Of a DNA stretch of 64,000 nucleotides, positions 36,489 through 45,293 are shown piece by piece. Positions within the stretch are counted from its first letter, which is position 1. Each line of letters opens with the position of its first letter. A program made the translations under genes and the position numbers. Source of the DNA: Paraglaciecola psychrophila 170 (GTDB taxonomy: Bacteria; Pseudomonadota; Gammaproteobacteria; Enterobacterales; Alteromonadaceae); the NCBI RefSeq assembly GCF_000347635.1, contig NC_020514.1, forward strand, positions 2,480,001-2,544,000, given 5' to 3'. The notes below the pieces were generated by a model. That model was given only the letters and a program-made list of their open reading frames with translations. It was not told the origin of the DNA and ran no database searches.

Positions 36489-37358
36489 GTGAAAACATCA
36501 TTGATAATTTATGCTCTCATCGCTTTTGCTTTTAATGTCGGTGCCCAAGACAATACGTTGTCGCAAAAACAATACAAAGATGGAATTTCCGAGCAAGCCA
36601 GCACTTATCCAATCAAGATAGATGAAAACAATATCATTCGTAGGTCATTTATTGACGGTGATACACATGTGATAGAGATACAAGTCAATCACCGTACTAA
36701 AGAATATATTGGCAAAGAAGAGCTGTTGAATATAGAAGAACAATTACTCGACACTATAGGTGTCAACTTCTGTAAGGACGGAACCAACGAAAGTGTCGCC
36801 AGAACTGTTGGGATAAGTGTAGAATATCGGTACTTTGATAAGAACGCTGAACCTTTTCATTCAGTGCTTTTTAGCCAAAAGAAGTGTAATCAATTGGCGA
36901 TGACCTATACGCCAGAAAGAATAACTGAAGAAGTCAGTGTAGAAATGAAAATTAGGGCATTGGAAAAAGCTGGCACCGGCCGTGTGAAAGTTTGTGAGCT
37001 CAAACCTTTAAATGACGTTATAAAAATAGGTTATTCAAATGAGGCTGATGAGGTTGCTACTTTTTATGTTTCCGATGAATACATGGTCAATAGTTTCATG
37101 ATGAATTTAAACAAAAAGAAGCTGCAAGAACTGCGTCAACTGCTCTTAAATGCAGATAAAACTGCAATAGAAAATGCGATGCTAGATAATTTGAACTTAG
37201 GAGAGTTCAATTCCAATTCTGGAAAATTATTATTAAGTAGCCACAAAGGTGCGCTAAAGGGTTACTTCAGATCAAGAAAAGGCCGTGGTTCAGTGAGGGT
37301 GTTGTTGGATGCAACAGAACTTGCCCGTTGTTTAAGCCAAGTAGAGCCTCACCTGTAA
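36489..37358 (+). CDS. Unknown secreted protein with paired cysteines
   Basis: A 289-residue product from a GTG start with AAGGA nine bases upstream. A signal peptide (MKTSLIIYALIAFAFNVGA) is followed by a mostly soluble, lysine- and glutamate-rich body with 'DGDTHVIEIQVNHRTKEYIG', 'LDTIGVNFCKDGTNESVAR', 'KCNQLAMTYTPERITEEVSV' and a C-terminal 'GSVRVLLDATELARCL'. Four cysteines could form disulfides in the periplasm. I do not recognise the family. A hairpin terminator follows. Confidence 0.7.
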   Translation: MKTSLIIYALIAFAFNVGAQDNTLSQKQYKDGISEQASTYPIKIDENNIIRRSFIDGDTHVIEIQVNHRTKEYIGKEELLNIEEQLLDTIGVNFCKDGTNESVARTVGISVEYRYFDKNAEPFHSVLFSQKKCNQLAMTYTPERITEEVSVEMKIRALEKAGTGRVKVCELKPLNDVIKIGYSNEADEVATFYVSDEYMVNSFMMNLNKKKLQELRQLLLNADKTAIENAMLDNLNLGEFNSNSGKLLLSSHKGALKGYFRSRKGRGSVRVLLDATELARCLSQVEPHL

Positions 37359-37376
37359 CGTTCTATTCAAAAAACG

Positions 37377-37404
37377 AACCTGCAAAGGCTTCCCCGCAGG
37401 TTTT
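37377..37404 (+). terminator. Intrinsic terminator after the unknown secreted protein
   Basis: AACCTGC pairs with GCAGGTT (37377-37383 and 37396-37402), and four T residues follow, 19 bases past the stop. Confidence 0.65.
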
Positions 37405-37426
37405 GACTCCGCAGATTAGACTGCTA

Positions 37427-38039
37427 CTAAATCAAAAAGATTGTTACTAGTTCCCAAAATGCCACAAAACCAACGATATTGGTGACGGTAGTTAAAATAT
37501 CTGAGACAGAAATAGCGGGGTCAATTTTATATTTGTCGAGGATCATGGGTACAAATACCTCGGCCAATGCTGCTGCAACAATGTTAAGTAAAATAGCGAT
37601 ACCGATTACCATTCCTAACAGTGGATCGTTAAACCATAATAATGCAACAAAACCAATAACGACGGCCCAAATCACCCCATTTAAACCGCCCACCTTGGAC
37701 TCTTTGGCGAGTAATGCGCCAACGTTGGCTGAGGTGACCTGTTTGAGCGCTAAACCACGAATAATCAATGTTAATGTTTGGCTACTGCTATGCCTCCCAT
37801 ACTCGCAACAACTGGCATCAAGAACGCTAGGCGACGACTTGTTGAATTGTGTTTTCAAACGTTCCGATAAACGCACTGGCTAAAAAAGCGGTTAGTAGGT
37901 TGATACCTAGCCAAATAGCCCTTGTTTTCGTGCTTTTGCGTACGGCTGAGAATAAATCTTCGTTTTCATCCATACCAGCACTAGCCATTATTTGACCTTC
38001 ATAATACTCTTGCATCAATTCGCCAACAGCAATAAACAT
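37427..38039 (-). pseudogene. Partial duplicate of the 3' half of mgtE, frameshifted
   Basis: Two overlapping open frames (37427-37876, 37827-38039) encode the C-terminal membrane domain of MgtE plus the end of its CBS region, 'MQEYYEGQIMASAGMDENED' and 'KVGGLNGVIWAVVIGFVALL' being identical to the complete mgtE at 43536-44903. The nucleotide sequences are alike at roughly nine of ten positions. The copy has lost about the first half of the gene, including the N-domain, and has a frameshift near 37830-37870, removing the segment that holds conserved transport residues. Its similarity stops at about 38028. It is in the same orientation as the complete gene. Confidence 0.9.
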
Positions 38040-38324
38040 ATAGTTAATTGTAGTGAAATCGATTGGTGTTTTTAGTTAGCGGATTGTTTATATATCGAAT
38101 TGAAGGCTGTTGTTAAAAGATATTCGCCAAGCGACCAATTAAGCTTAGCACTTGGCTTTAATTTCTTTTTTACATACATAAAATAATTAAAGGGCTGCGT
38201 GTTATTGAAGATAAATAAGGCAGGACAATAAGTTAGCGAAAAACAAAAATAGTAATGAAAAGTTAGACTAATTATTTTATTTCTGACATTTTATTTAAGG
38301 TTATATATTCATAATATTTAATGC

Positions 38325-39863
38325 CTATTCCGGTTTTTCAGTATTGAGTGATGGGCAATGAAATTCTGCAAGGGTTTCGTTTTCATCTGCATTATTTCCA
38401 TTGACACTATAAAGATGAACATCGAAACCCCAAAGTCGATGTACATGTTTAAGGACGTTTTCAGTATTACTTGCCAAAGGCGTGTGTTGATTGGGTATAT
38501 GTCGAAGCGTTAAAGAACGGTCCCCCTTTAAATCCACATCCCAAATTTGAATGTTTGGTTCCTGTATACTCAAATTGTATTGCAGTGATAGCTGTTCTCG
38601 TACATATCGATAACCACTTTCGTCATGTATAGCGGTGATGTGATAGTGCTCTGCTTGATAGTCATCTTCAATCGAGAAAAGTTTGAGGTCACGAATGACT
38701 TTTGGGGAGAGATATTGAAGTATGAAGCTTTCATCTTTAAAGTTCCGCATGGCGAAGTCCAATGTTTCTAGCCAGTCTGAGCCTGCGATATCTGGGAACC
38801 ATTGCTTATCTTCATCCGTTGGCGACTCACATATGCGGCGTAAGTCCTGAAACATTGAAAAGCCTAAGGCATATGGATTGATACCATTAAACCATTTACT
38901 GTCAAAGGGAGGCTGATATACAACAGCTGTATGCGATGTTAAAAATTCTATAATAAAGCCTTCATCGACCAGTTTCCTATCATAAAGTGTATTCATAATC
39001 GTGAAGTGCCAAAAGGTTGCCCATCCTTCATTCATTACCTGCGTTTGCCGTTGAGGATAAAAATACTGGGCTATTTTGCGAACAATGCGAATAACCTCAC
39101 GTTGCCACGGCTCTAAAAGTGGCGAATTCTTCTCAAAGAAGTAAAGTAAGTTCTCTTGAGGTTCATCAGGAAATTGTGTGTGAACAACGTCATGTTCATT
39201 ATCAGGGTGTAAAGGTATGGTTTGCCAGAGTTCATTCACTTGTTGCTGCATGTATATCTCACGTTCCACTTGGCGTTTTGACTCTTCCTCGGCTGAGATG
39301 TTTGGAGGGCGTTTATAACGATCTACGCCGTATTTCATGAGTACATGGCAAGAGTCTAAAATATTTTCTACTTCATCAATCCCATGACGTTCTTCACATT
39401 TTGAAATATAGTTTTTCGCGAATACTAAATAATCAATAATTGCGCTAGCATCTGTCCATGTTTTAAATAAATAATTTCCCTTGAAAAAAGAATTGTGTCC
39501 ATAGGCCGCATGGGCAATTACTAAGGCTTGCATCATCATGGTGTTTTCTTCCATAAGATAGGCGATGCAAGGATCAGAGTTAATCACGATTTCATATGCC
39601 AGTCCCATTTGGCCTCGTTTATAGTTTTGTTGGCTGTTCAAAAACTGTTTACCAAATGACCAGTGATTGTAACCCAAAGGCATACCAACAGATGAGTATG
39701 CATCTAACATTTGTTCCGAACTTATGATTTCAATTTGATTTTGATACGTATCCAGTTTGTATTCTTTAGCGATTTTTGCAATAGCTTCATCATACTTCTC
39801 GATTAGTTCAAAGGACCATTCAGAGCTGGTAGAAATATAGTTTTTTTCAGATGACTTACCCAT
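38325..39863 (-). CDS. spoVR: SpoVR family protein
   Basis: About 512 aa with the SpoVR signatures: '[18 protein letters not shown]', '[20 protein letters not shown]' in part, '[21 protein letters not shown]', given here as pieces '[12 protein letters not shown]' and '[19 protein letters not shown]', and '[20 protein letters not shown]'. ATG 39863 is chosen because it overlaps the DUF444 stop by 8 bases and has GGAAAG upstream; an extended frame to 39920 would be too long. SpoVR/YcgB proteins occur together with PrkA and YeaH in stress responses; their chemistry is not known. Confidence 0.93.
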   Translation of the reverse strand: MGKSSEKNYISTSSEWSFELIEKYDEAIAKIAKEYKLDTYQNQIEIISSEQMLDAYSSVGMPLGYNHWSFGKQFLNSQQNYKRGQMGLAYEIVINSDPCIAYLMEENTMMMQALVIAHAAYGHNSFFKGNYLFKTWTDASAIIDYLVFAKNYISKCEERHGIDEVENILDSCHVLMKYGVDRYKRPPNISAEEESKRQVEREIYMQQQVNELWQTIPLHPDNEHDVVHTQFPDEPQENLLYFFEKNSPLLEPWQREVIRIVRKIAQYFYPQRQTQVMNEGWATFWHFTIMNTLYDRKLVDEGFIIEFLTSHTAVVYQPPFDSKWFNGINPYALGFSMFQDLRRICESPTDEDKQWFPDIAGSDWLETLDFAMRNFKDESFILQYLSPKVIRDLKLFSIEDDYQAEHYHITAIHDESGYRYVREQLSLQYNLSIQEPNIQIWDVDLKGDRSLTLRHIPNQHTPLASNTENVLKHVHRLWGFDVHLYSVNGNNADENETLAEFHCPSLNTEKPE

Positions 39864-41145
39864 GATGACTTTCCTTACGAGAAAATAATTCTCTGAAGAC
39901 TGGATAAATTTCACTTTCATTGGTGATAGTTTGTATCGCGAAGTTATCTGGAAACTCAGGGCTTAAGGATTCATACTCATTCCATAAGCTTTGATGCTCT
40001 AATTTTGTTATTTCTATGTAGGCGAAATATTGAATTTGCGGCAAAATATCTTCACGCAATACTTTTAAGCATAACGGTGAGTCACCGTTCCAATTATCAC
40101 CATCTGAGGCTTGGGCGGCATAAATATTCCAATCAATTGCAGGGTAACGTTGCTTAATAATGTCATTCATAAGTTTCAAAGCGCTTGAAACAATTGTACC
40201 GCCAGTTTCTCGAGAATAAAAAAACTCTTCTTCATCCACTTCTTTTGCACTGGTATGGTGACGAATGAATATCACATCAATTTTTTTATAATTTCTTTTT
40301 AAAAATAAATATAACAGGACATAAAAACGTTTTGCGATGTCTTTATGCATTTTGCTCATCGAGCCTGAAACATCCATCAAACAAAACATTACAGCGCTGG
40401 TGCTTGGAAGTGCTATCTTCACGTGTTGATTGAATTTAAGATCAACATCATCAATCCAAGGGATTTTTTTAATACGTGTTTTGAACTTTTCAATCTTGAG
40501 TTTTAATGTACGTATTTCTGTTGTGTCATCTTCAGTTGAAGACTCAAGTTCCATTAATTTTAGTTCTAGTTTTTTAAGGCTTTCACGTTTTTTCCCTGTG
40601 AGCGCTAAGCGTCTTCCATAGGCTTTTTGTAAGGAGCGTACGACATTGATTTTTGCAGGGTTTCCTTGATTAGAATAGCCCGCCCGTTGATATTTAAACG
40701 ATGTGGTATCTTTTAATTGTTTTTTTATCAAGTTAGGTAATTCGAGATCCTCAAACATGCAGTCAAGAAATTCTTCTTGCGATATTTGAAATACAAACTC
40801 ATCAACGCCTTCACCTGAATCACTCGCTCCGCCCTGTCCTGAGCCTTTTTCGCCTTGCCCCTTTGATGGTTTAGCGATTCGGTCACCAGTAGTGAAATCT
40901 TTATTTCCAGGATTAACCGTTTCACGTAAGCCTCCCTGACCGGATCGAAATGTAGGCTCGTCTAAATCTTTACTGGGAATACTGATATTATCTCCACGTT
41001 CAATGTCGGTGATGCTTCGTTTACTCACAGCATCAGACACTGCCTTCTTAATATGTTGGCGGTAACGTCGAAGAAAGCGCTCACGGTTGACAGCGCTTTT
41101 ATTTTTACCGTTCAGTCTACGGTCAATAATATGGGTTAAGCCCAT
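39856..41145 (-). CDS. yeaH: YeaH/YhbH family (DUF444) von Willebrand-like protein
   Basis: A 429-aa member of DUF444. It starts '[20 protein letters not shown]', followed by an arginine-rich region and the low-complexity stretch '[20 protein letters not shown]'. The second half has a VWA-like domain with the metal-binding '[20 protein letters not shown]' and '[17 protein letters not shown]'. Together with PrkA and SpoVR it forms a conserved three-gene stress set. Its exact role is unknown. Confidence 0.94.
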   Translation of the reverse strand: MGLTHIIDRRLNGKNKSAVNRERFLRRYRQHIKKAVSDAVSKRSITDIERGDNISIPSKDLDEPTFRSGQGGLRETVNPGNKDFTTGDRIAKPSKGQGEKGSGQGGASDSGEGVDEFVFQISQEEFLDCMFEDLELPNLIKKQLKDTTSFKYQRAGYSNQGNPAKINVVRSLQKAYGRRLALTGKKRESLKKLELKLMELESSTEDDTTEIRTLKLKIEKFKTRIKKIPWIDDVDLKFNQHVKIALPSTSAVMFCLMDVSGSMSKMHKDIAKRFYVLLYLFLKRNYKKIDVIFIRHHTSAKEVDEEEFFYSRETGGTIVSSALKLMNDIIKQRYPAIDWNIYAAQASDGDNWNGDSPLCLKVLREDILPQIQYFAYIEITKLEHQSLWNEYESLSPEFPDNFAIQTITNESEIYPVFRELFSRKESHHG

Positions 41146-41335
41146 TAGTATCTCCTAGGTTATAGACCTTAAGTTATCGAGCTTCTTTTAAACAGGCTGC
41201 GCGCATGAATAAACCATTGTTGGCAGACTTAGATAATGCCTATGGTTACATCCACTTTATGAGCTCTATAATCCCTCACAATTGATTGACTATTATTGAG
41301 ACTTTCGAACCCGTAAGTACCATTCTGCAAGTAAT

Positions 41336-43216
41336 CTAACCTGTTTTTCTAGTGTATCCGCGATCAATCATGCGCTCTACAAACTGCTCATGCTTATTCT
41401 TGTCTTCTTGTGAGTTTTTGGGGTTGAATGAAATGACGGGGAGCAAGTCTTCGGTATTCGAAAACATTTTCTTTTCAATAACTGCACGTAGTTTTTCATA
41501 ACTTTGCCATGAAGGATTTTTGCCATTATTGTTGGCGCGCGCTCTTAGCATAAAATTAACAATTTCATTTCGAAAATCTTTAGGATTACTAATACCTGCT
41601 GGTTTTTCAGTTTTCTCAAGTTCTTCATTTATTACTGCTCGATTAAATATCTCACCTGTTTCAGGGTCTCGATAGTCTTGATCTTGTATCCAAAAATCAG
41701 CATAAGTCACATATCTGTCAAAGATATTTTGGCCGTATTCAGAGTAAGACTCCAAATAGGCTGTTTGAATTTCTTTGCCAATAAACTCAACATAATGGGG
41801 AGCTAGAAACTCTTTAATAAAACGTAAGTATTGTTCGGCCGTCTCTTGTGAAAATTGCTCTTGTTCAATTTGTTTTTCGAGAACGTAAAGTAAATGAACT
41901 GGATTCGCAGCTATTTCGGAGGTGTCAAAGTTAAACACTCGCGAAAGGATTTTGAAGGCAAAACGGGTTGAAAGACCAGACATTCCCTCATTGACACCGG
42001 CATTGTCTTTGTATTCTTGCATCGACTTAGCTTTTGGGTCGGTATCTTTAATATTTTGTCCATCATAAACTTTCATTTTTGAGTCAATATTAGAATTTTC
42101 TGGTTCATTTAGTCGAGACAGAACTGAGAATTGAGCAAGCATTTTTAGGGTATCTGGCGCACAAGGTGATTGACTCAATGAACTATTTTCAAGTAGTTTT
42201 TTATAAATATTCATTTCTTCAGTCACTTTTAAGCAATAAGGTACTTTTACGATTGAAATTCTATCTAAAAAGGCTTCATTGTTTTTGTTGTTACGAAAGG
42301 TCTGCCACTCAGATTCATTTGAGTGCGCTAAAATAATGCCCTCAAAAGGAATAGCGCTCATGCCTTCTGTAGAATTGTAATTACCTTCTTGCGTTGCTGT
42401 TAACAAAGGATGGAGTACTTTAATTGGCGCTTTAAACATTTCCACAAATTCCAGCATACCTTGGTTAGCAAGGCATAAACCGCCACTAAAACTATAAGCA
42501 TCTGGGTCATCTTGAGAAAAATCCTCAAGCATTCTAATATTTATTTTACCCACTAAAGCAGAGATGTCCTGATTATTTTCATCCCCAGGTTCAGTCTTAG
42601 CGATAGCTGTTTGGTCTAGAATAGATGGCCATAATTTAACCACTTTAAATTTGCGAATATCTCCACCGTATTCATGCAAGCGTTTCACTGCCCAAGGTGA
42701 CATTATTGAACCTAAGTAGCGTGCTTCGATACCGTAATCTTCTTTAAGTAAAGAAGCATCTTCTTTTATATCGAAAAGAGATAGAGGCTTATCATGCACT
42801 GGAGAGCCCTTGATCGCGTAAAAAGGTACTTTTTGCATGAGCTCTTTTAATTTTTCAGCTAGTGAGGATTTACCGCCACCAACAGGACCAAGTAAATAGA
42901 TAATTTGTTTTTTTTCTTCTAGGCCTTGAGCAGCATGTTTGAAAAATGAGACTATTTGTTCAATGCATTCTTCCATTCCATAAAAGTCACTAAAATTCTC
43001 GTAGCGTTTAATAACTTTGTTCGAAAAAATACGGCTAAGACGAGGATCTTTGGAGGTGTCAACAAATTCGGGTTCGCCAATAGCGATTAATAATCTTTCT
43101 GCGGCAGATGCGTAGGCATTAGGATCGTTTTTGCATATATCAAGGTATTCCTCTAGTGTGTACTCTTCTTGCTTACTGAGTTCATACCGAGTTTGAAACT
43201 GGCTAAAAATATTCAT
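41336..43216 (-). CDS. prkA: PrkA-type AAA+ serine protein kinase
   Basis: A 626-aa PrkA/YeaG protein: 'DFYGMEECIEQIVSFFKHAA', Walker A 'IIYLLGPVGGGKSSLAEKL', 'SFSGGLCLANQGMLEFVEMF', 'IILAHSNESEWQTFRN', 'NEAFLDRISIVKVPYCLKV', and a C-terminal PrkA kinase-like domain ending 'EQFVERMIDRGYTRKTG'. In E. coli YeaG acts with YeaH in nitrogen starvation and stationary phase. It is the first gene of the operon prkA-yeaH-spoVR on the minus strand; the 190-base gap to yeaH may carry an attenuating element but none was identified. Confidence 0.94.
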   Translation of the reverse strand: MNIFSQFQTRYELSKQEEYTLEEYLDICKNDPNAYASAAERLLIAIGEPEFVDTSKDPRLSRIFSNKVIKRYENFSDFYGMEECIEQIVSFFKHAAQGLEEKKQIIYLLGPVGGGKSSLAEKLKELMQKVPFYAIKGSPVHDKPLSLFDIKEDASLLKEDYGIEARYLGSIMSPWAVKRLHEYGGDIRKFKVVKLWPSILDQTAIAKTEPGDENNQDISALVGKINIRMLEDFSQDDPDAYSFSGGLCLANQGMLEFVEMFKAPIKVLHPLLTATQEGNYNSTEGMSAIPFEGIILAHSNESEWQTFRNNKNNEAFLDRISIVKVPYCLKVTEEMNIYKKLLENSSLSQSPCAPDTLKMLAQFSVLSRLNEPENSNIDSKMKVYDGQNIKDTDPKAKSMQEYKDNAGVNEGMSGLSTRFAFKILSRVFNFDTSEIAANPVHLLYVLEKQIEQEQFSQETAEQYLRFIKEFLAPHYVEFIGKEIQTAYLESYSEYGQNIFDRYVTYADFWIQDQDYRDPETGEIFNRAVINEELEKTEKPAGISNPKDFRNEIVNFMLRARANNNGKNPSWQSYEKLRAVIEKKMFSNTEDLLPVISFNPKNSQEDKNKHEQFVERMIDRGYTRKTG

Positions 43217-43535
43217 GACGTCCCCTAAAAAGGTGATGTAGTGTTTATTGATGGCTCCTTAAATGATGTTTCTATTCCATTTTGTAACGTATTATTGCTT
43301 AAAGAACTTTATATATTTAACAAATAAATCTTTATCATGTAGATATAAAAGTTATAAAATAAGTGTAGTTTAATTAGGTGCATTAACCTGTTTTTTGTTC
43401 TGAAAATTCAATTTTTAATTCTATATTAAATAAAATAGTATCACTGGCTCTAACTATTTTATTTAATAACAGTGGATTTTATGTCATGAAATTATAAAAA
43501 TATAAAAAGCCAAAAGTTAACTCTAATGAGACTGA
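43217..43535. other. Intergenic, promoter side of prkA; no gene seen
   Basis: This AT-rich gap lies between the end of mgtE and prkA. It should hold the prkA promoter (minus strand). GACGTCATGAATATT at the prkA start has a weak leader. No gene was recognised. Confidence 0.5.
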
Positions 43536-44903
43536 TTAAATCAAAAAAATAGTCCCTAATCCCAAAAATGCGACAAAACCAACGATATCGGTGACGGTGG
43601 TTAAAATAACTGAGCCAGAAAGAGCGGGGTCAATTTTATATTTGTCGAGGATCACGGGTACAAATACCCCGGCCAATGCTGCTGCAACAATATTAAGAAA
43701 AATAGCGATACCGATTACCATTCCTAACAGTGGATCGTTAAACCATAATAATGCGACAAAACCAATAACGACGGCCCAAATCACCCCATTTAATCCGCCC
43801 ACCTTGGACTCTTTGGCGAGTAATGCACCAACGTTGGCTGAGGTGACTTGCTTGAGCGCTAATCCACGAATTATCAGTGTTAATGTTTGGCTACCGGCTA
43901 TGCCTCCCATACTCGCAACGACTGGCATCAAAACCGCTAAGGCAACTACCTGTTGAATTGTGTCTTCAAACATACCGATAAAAGCACTTGCCATAAAAGC
44001 AGTTAGTAGGTTGATACCTAGCCAAATAGCTCTTGCTTTCGCACTTTTGCGTACAGGTGAGAATAAATCTTCGTTTTCATCCATACCAGCACTAGCCATT
44101 ATTTGTCCTTCATAATATTCTTGCATCAACTCGGCGGCAGCAGTGACATCGATTCGACCAATCAGTTTTTGATTTTCATCTACTACAGGTAGGGCGCCAA
44201 ATCCTGATAACAACACTTCTTTGGCGACCAGTTGCCCTTCTTCTGTTGCATTAATTATCGGAAAGTCATCTAAAGATACATCAGCTAAAGGTAAGTGCTC
44301 AGGTAGCGAATGCAGTTTGGCGATGGGGACCGCCTTTGAGAAATAGCCAGAACGATTGATCAAAAATATCATATCCGTATGCCGTGGCATTTCGCGGCGT
44401 ATCAAGCGCAATGCATCACGCACTTTGGCATTGATTGGTAAGACCAAAAAGTCATGAGAAGTCCAATGACCTATTTGATCCTCAGGGTATTGGTTTGCTT
44501 CGGTATAGTATCGTTTTTGCAGCCTATCTAATGCCGTATAGGCGCGTTCGAATAACTCTTGCGGTAAAGAATCGGCTAGTTCAAGCAAATCCTCAGCGTC
44601 AATATCAGTAAACAGTACATCCCATTGCTCTGGTTCCGTGGCATGGATCAAGACCGACCTAGGATCGCTGCGCATCTCAATTAATACATCAAGCTTTTTA
44701 TAATCGGGAATGGTTTGCCAAAGAATAATCCTTTCTTGAATCGGTAAAGATTCAAGTAAGAGAGCAAGCTCCACTTCATCAGCTTGAGCAAGAACTGTTG
44801 CAGTATCACTTGTATTTGAATACAAGTCCGACTGAATAATGACTTCTTCAATTCTGTCTGGCAAAGCTTCTGACATATTCTCTATTTCCGAATGTTTAAA
44901 CAT
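43536..44903 (-). CDS. mgtE: Magnesium transporter MgtE
   Basis: A 455-aa protein with an N-terminal superhelical domain ('LLLESLPIQERIILWQTIPD', 'DAEDLLELADSLPQELFE'), two CBS domains ('NRSGYFSKAVPIAKLHSLP', 'GFGALPVVDENQKLIGRIDV') and five membrane helices, including the pore motif 'GIAGSQTLTLIIRGLALKQV' (Gly/Ser/Gln/Thr residues of MgtE) and a conserved 'DPLLGMVIGIA'. It imports Mg2+ and is gated by cytosolic Mg2+ through the CBS domains. A decayed 3' copy lies 5.5 kb away on the same strand. Confidence 0.95.
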   Translation of the reverse strand: MFKHSEIENMSEALPDRIEEVIIQSDLYSNTSDTATVLAQADEVELALLLESLPIQERIILWQTIPDYKKLDVLIEMRSDPRSVLIHATEPEQWDVLFTDIDAEDLLELADSLPQELFERAYTALDRLQKRYYTEANQYPEDQIGHWTSHDFLVLPINAKVRDALRLIRREMPRHTDMIFLINRSGYFSKAVPIAKLHSLPEHLPLADVSLDDFPIINATEEGQLVAKEVLLSGFGALPVVDENQKLIGRIDVTAAAELMQEYYEGQIMASAGMDENEDLFSPVRKSAKARAIWLGINLLTAFMASAFIGMFEDTIQQVVALAVLMPVVASMGGIAGSQTLTLIIRGLALKQVTSANVGALLAKESKVGGLNGVIWAVVIGFVALLWFNDPLLGMVIGIAIFLNIVAAALAGVFVPVILDKYKIDPALSGSVILTTVTDIVGFVAFLGLGTIFLI

Positions 44904-45293
44904 ATGTTTATTGTGTGGCTTTAGACGAGGGCTTGATAATAAAAGTCACAAGCCTGAGTGGCCAATACCGTTGAAAAGTAAAGGGATTACCACTTTTCAG
45001 GTTTCATTTTAGATAGAATTGTGATGAGTGTCTTGATAATTCTTTTGGTAATTGTTTATTTTATTCAATTCTGTATGAAGAACCTGACACTGCAGTTCGC
45101 TTTGAGCGGAACTTATCGTTAAGTGTTAATCATCATTAAAAAGTGTCGATATTCTAATCTGGATTTTAATAAAAATACCCCTTAATCTAAAGCCTATCTT
45201 CACTTCTAAAAAGACATTAACAGACTGTAGTTATTAGGTTTTTGATGTTTAGTAAACTCAACTATTGAGATTTTGAGCCCTTTGCGAGGTATT
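44904..45293. other. Divergent intergenic region between mgtE and the acylase gene; no gene seen
   Basis: The space holds the promoters for two divergent genes. I looked for a Mg2+-sensing riboswitch upstream of mgtE and saw no convincing one. GCGAGGTATT before ATG 45294 is the likely ribosome-binding site of the acylase. Confidence 0.45.

Noticed and set aside
44904..45293. Mg2+-sensing riboswitch upstream of mgtE
   Set aside because: I could not identify conserved paired elements of a known class in this interval.
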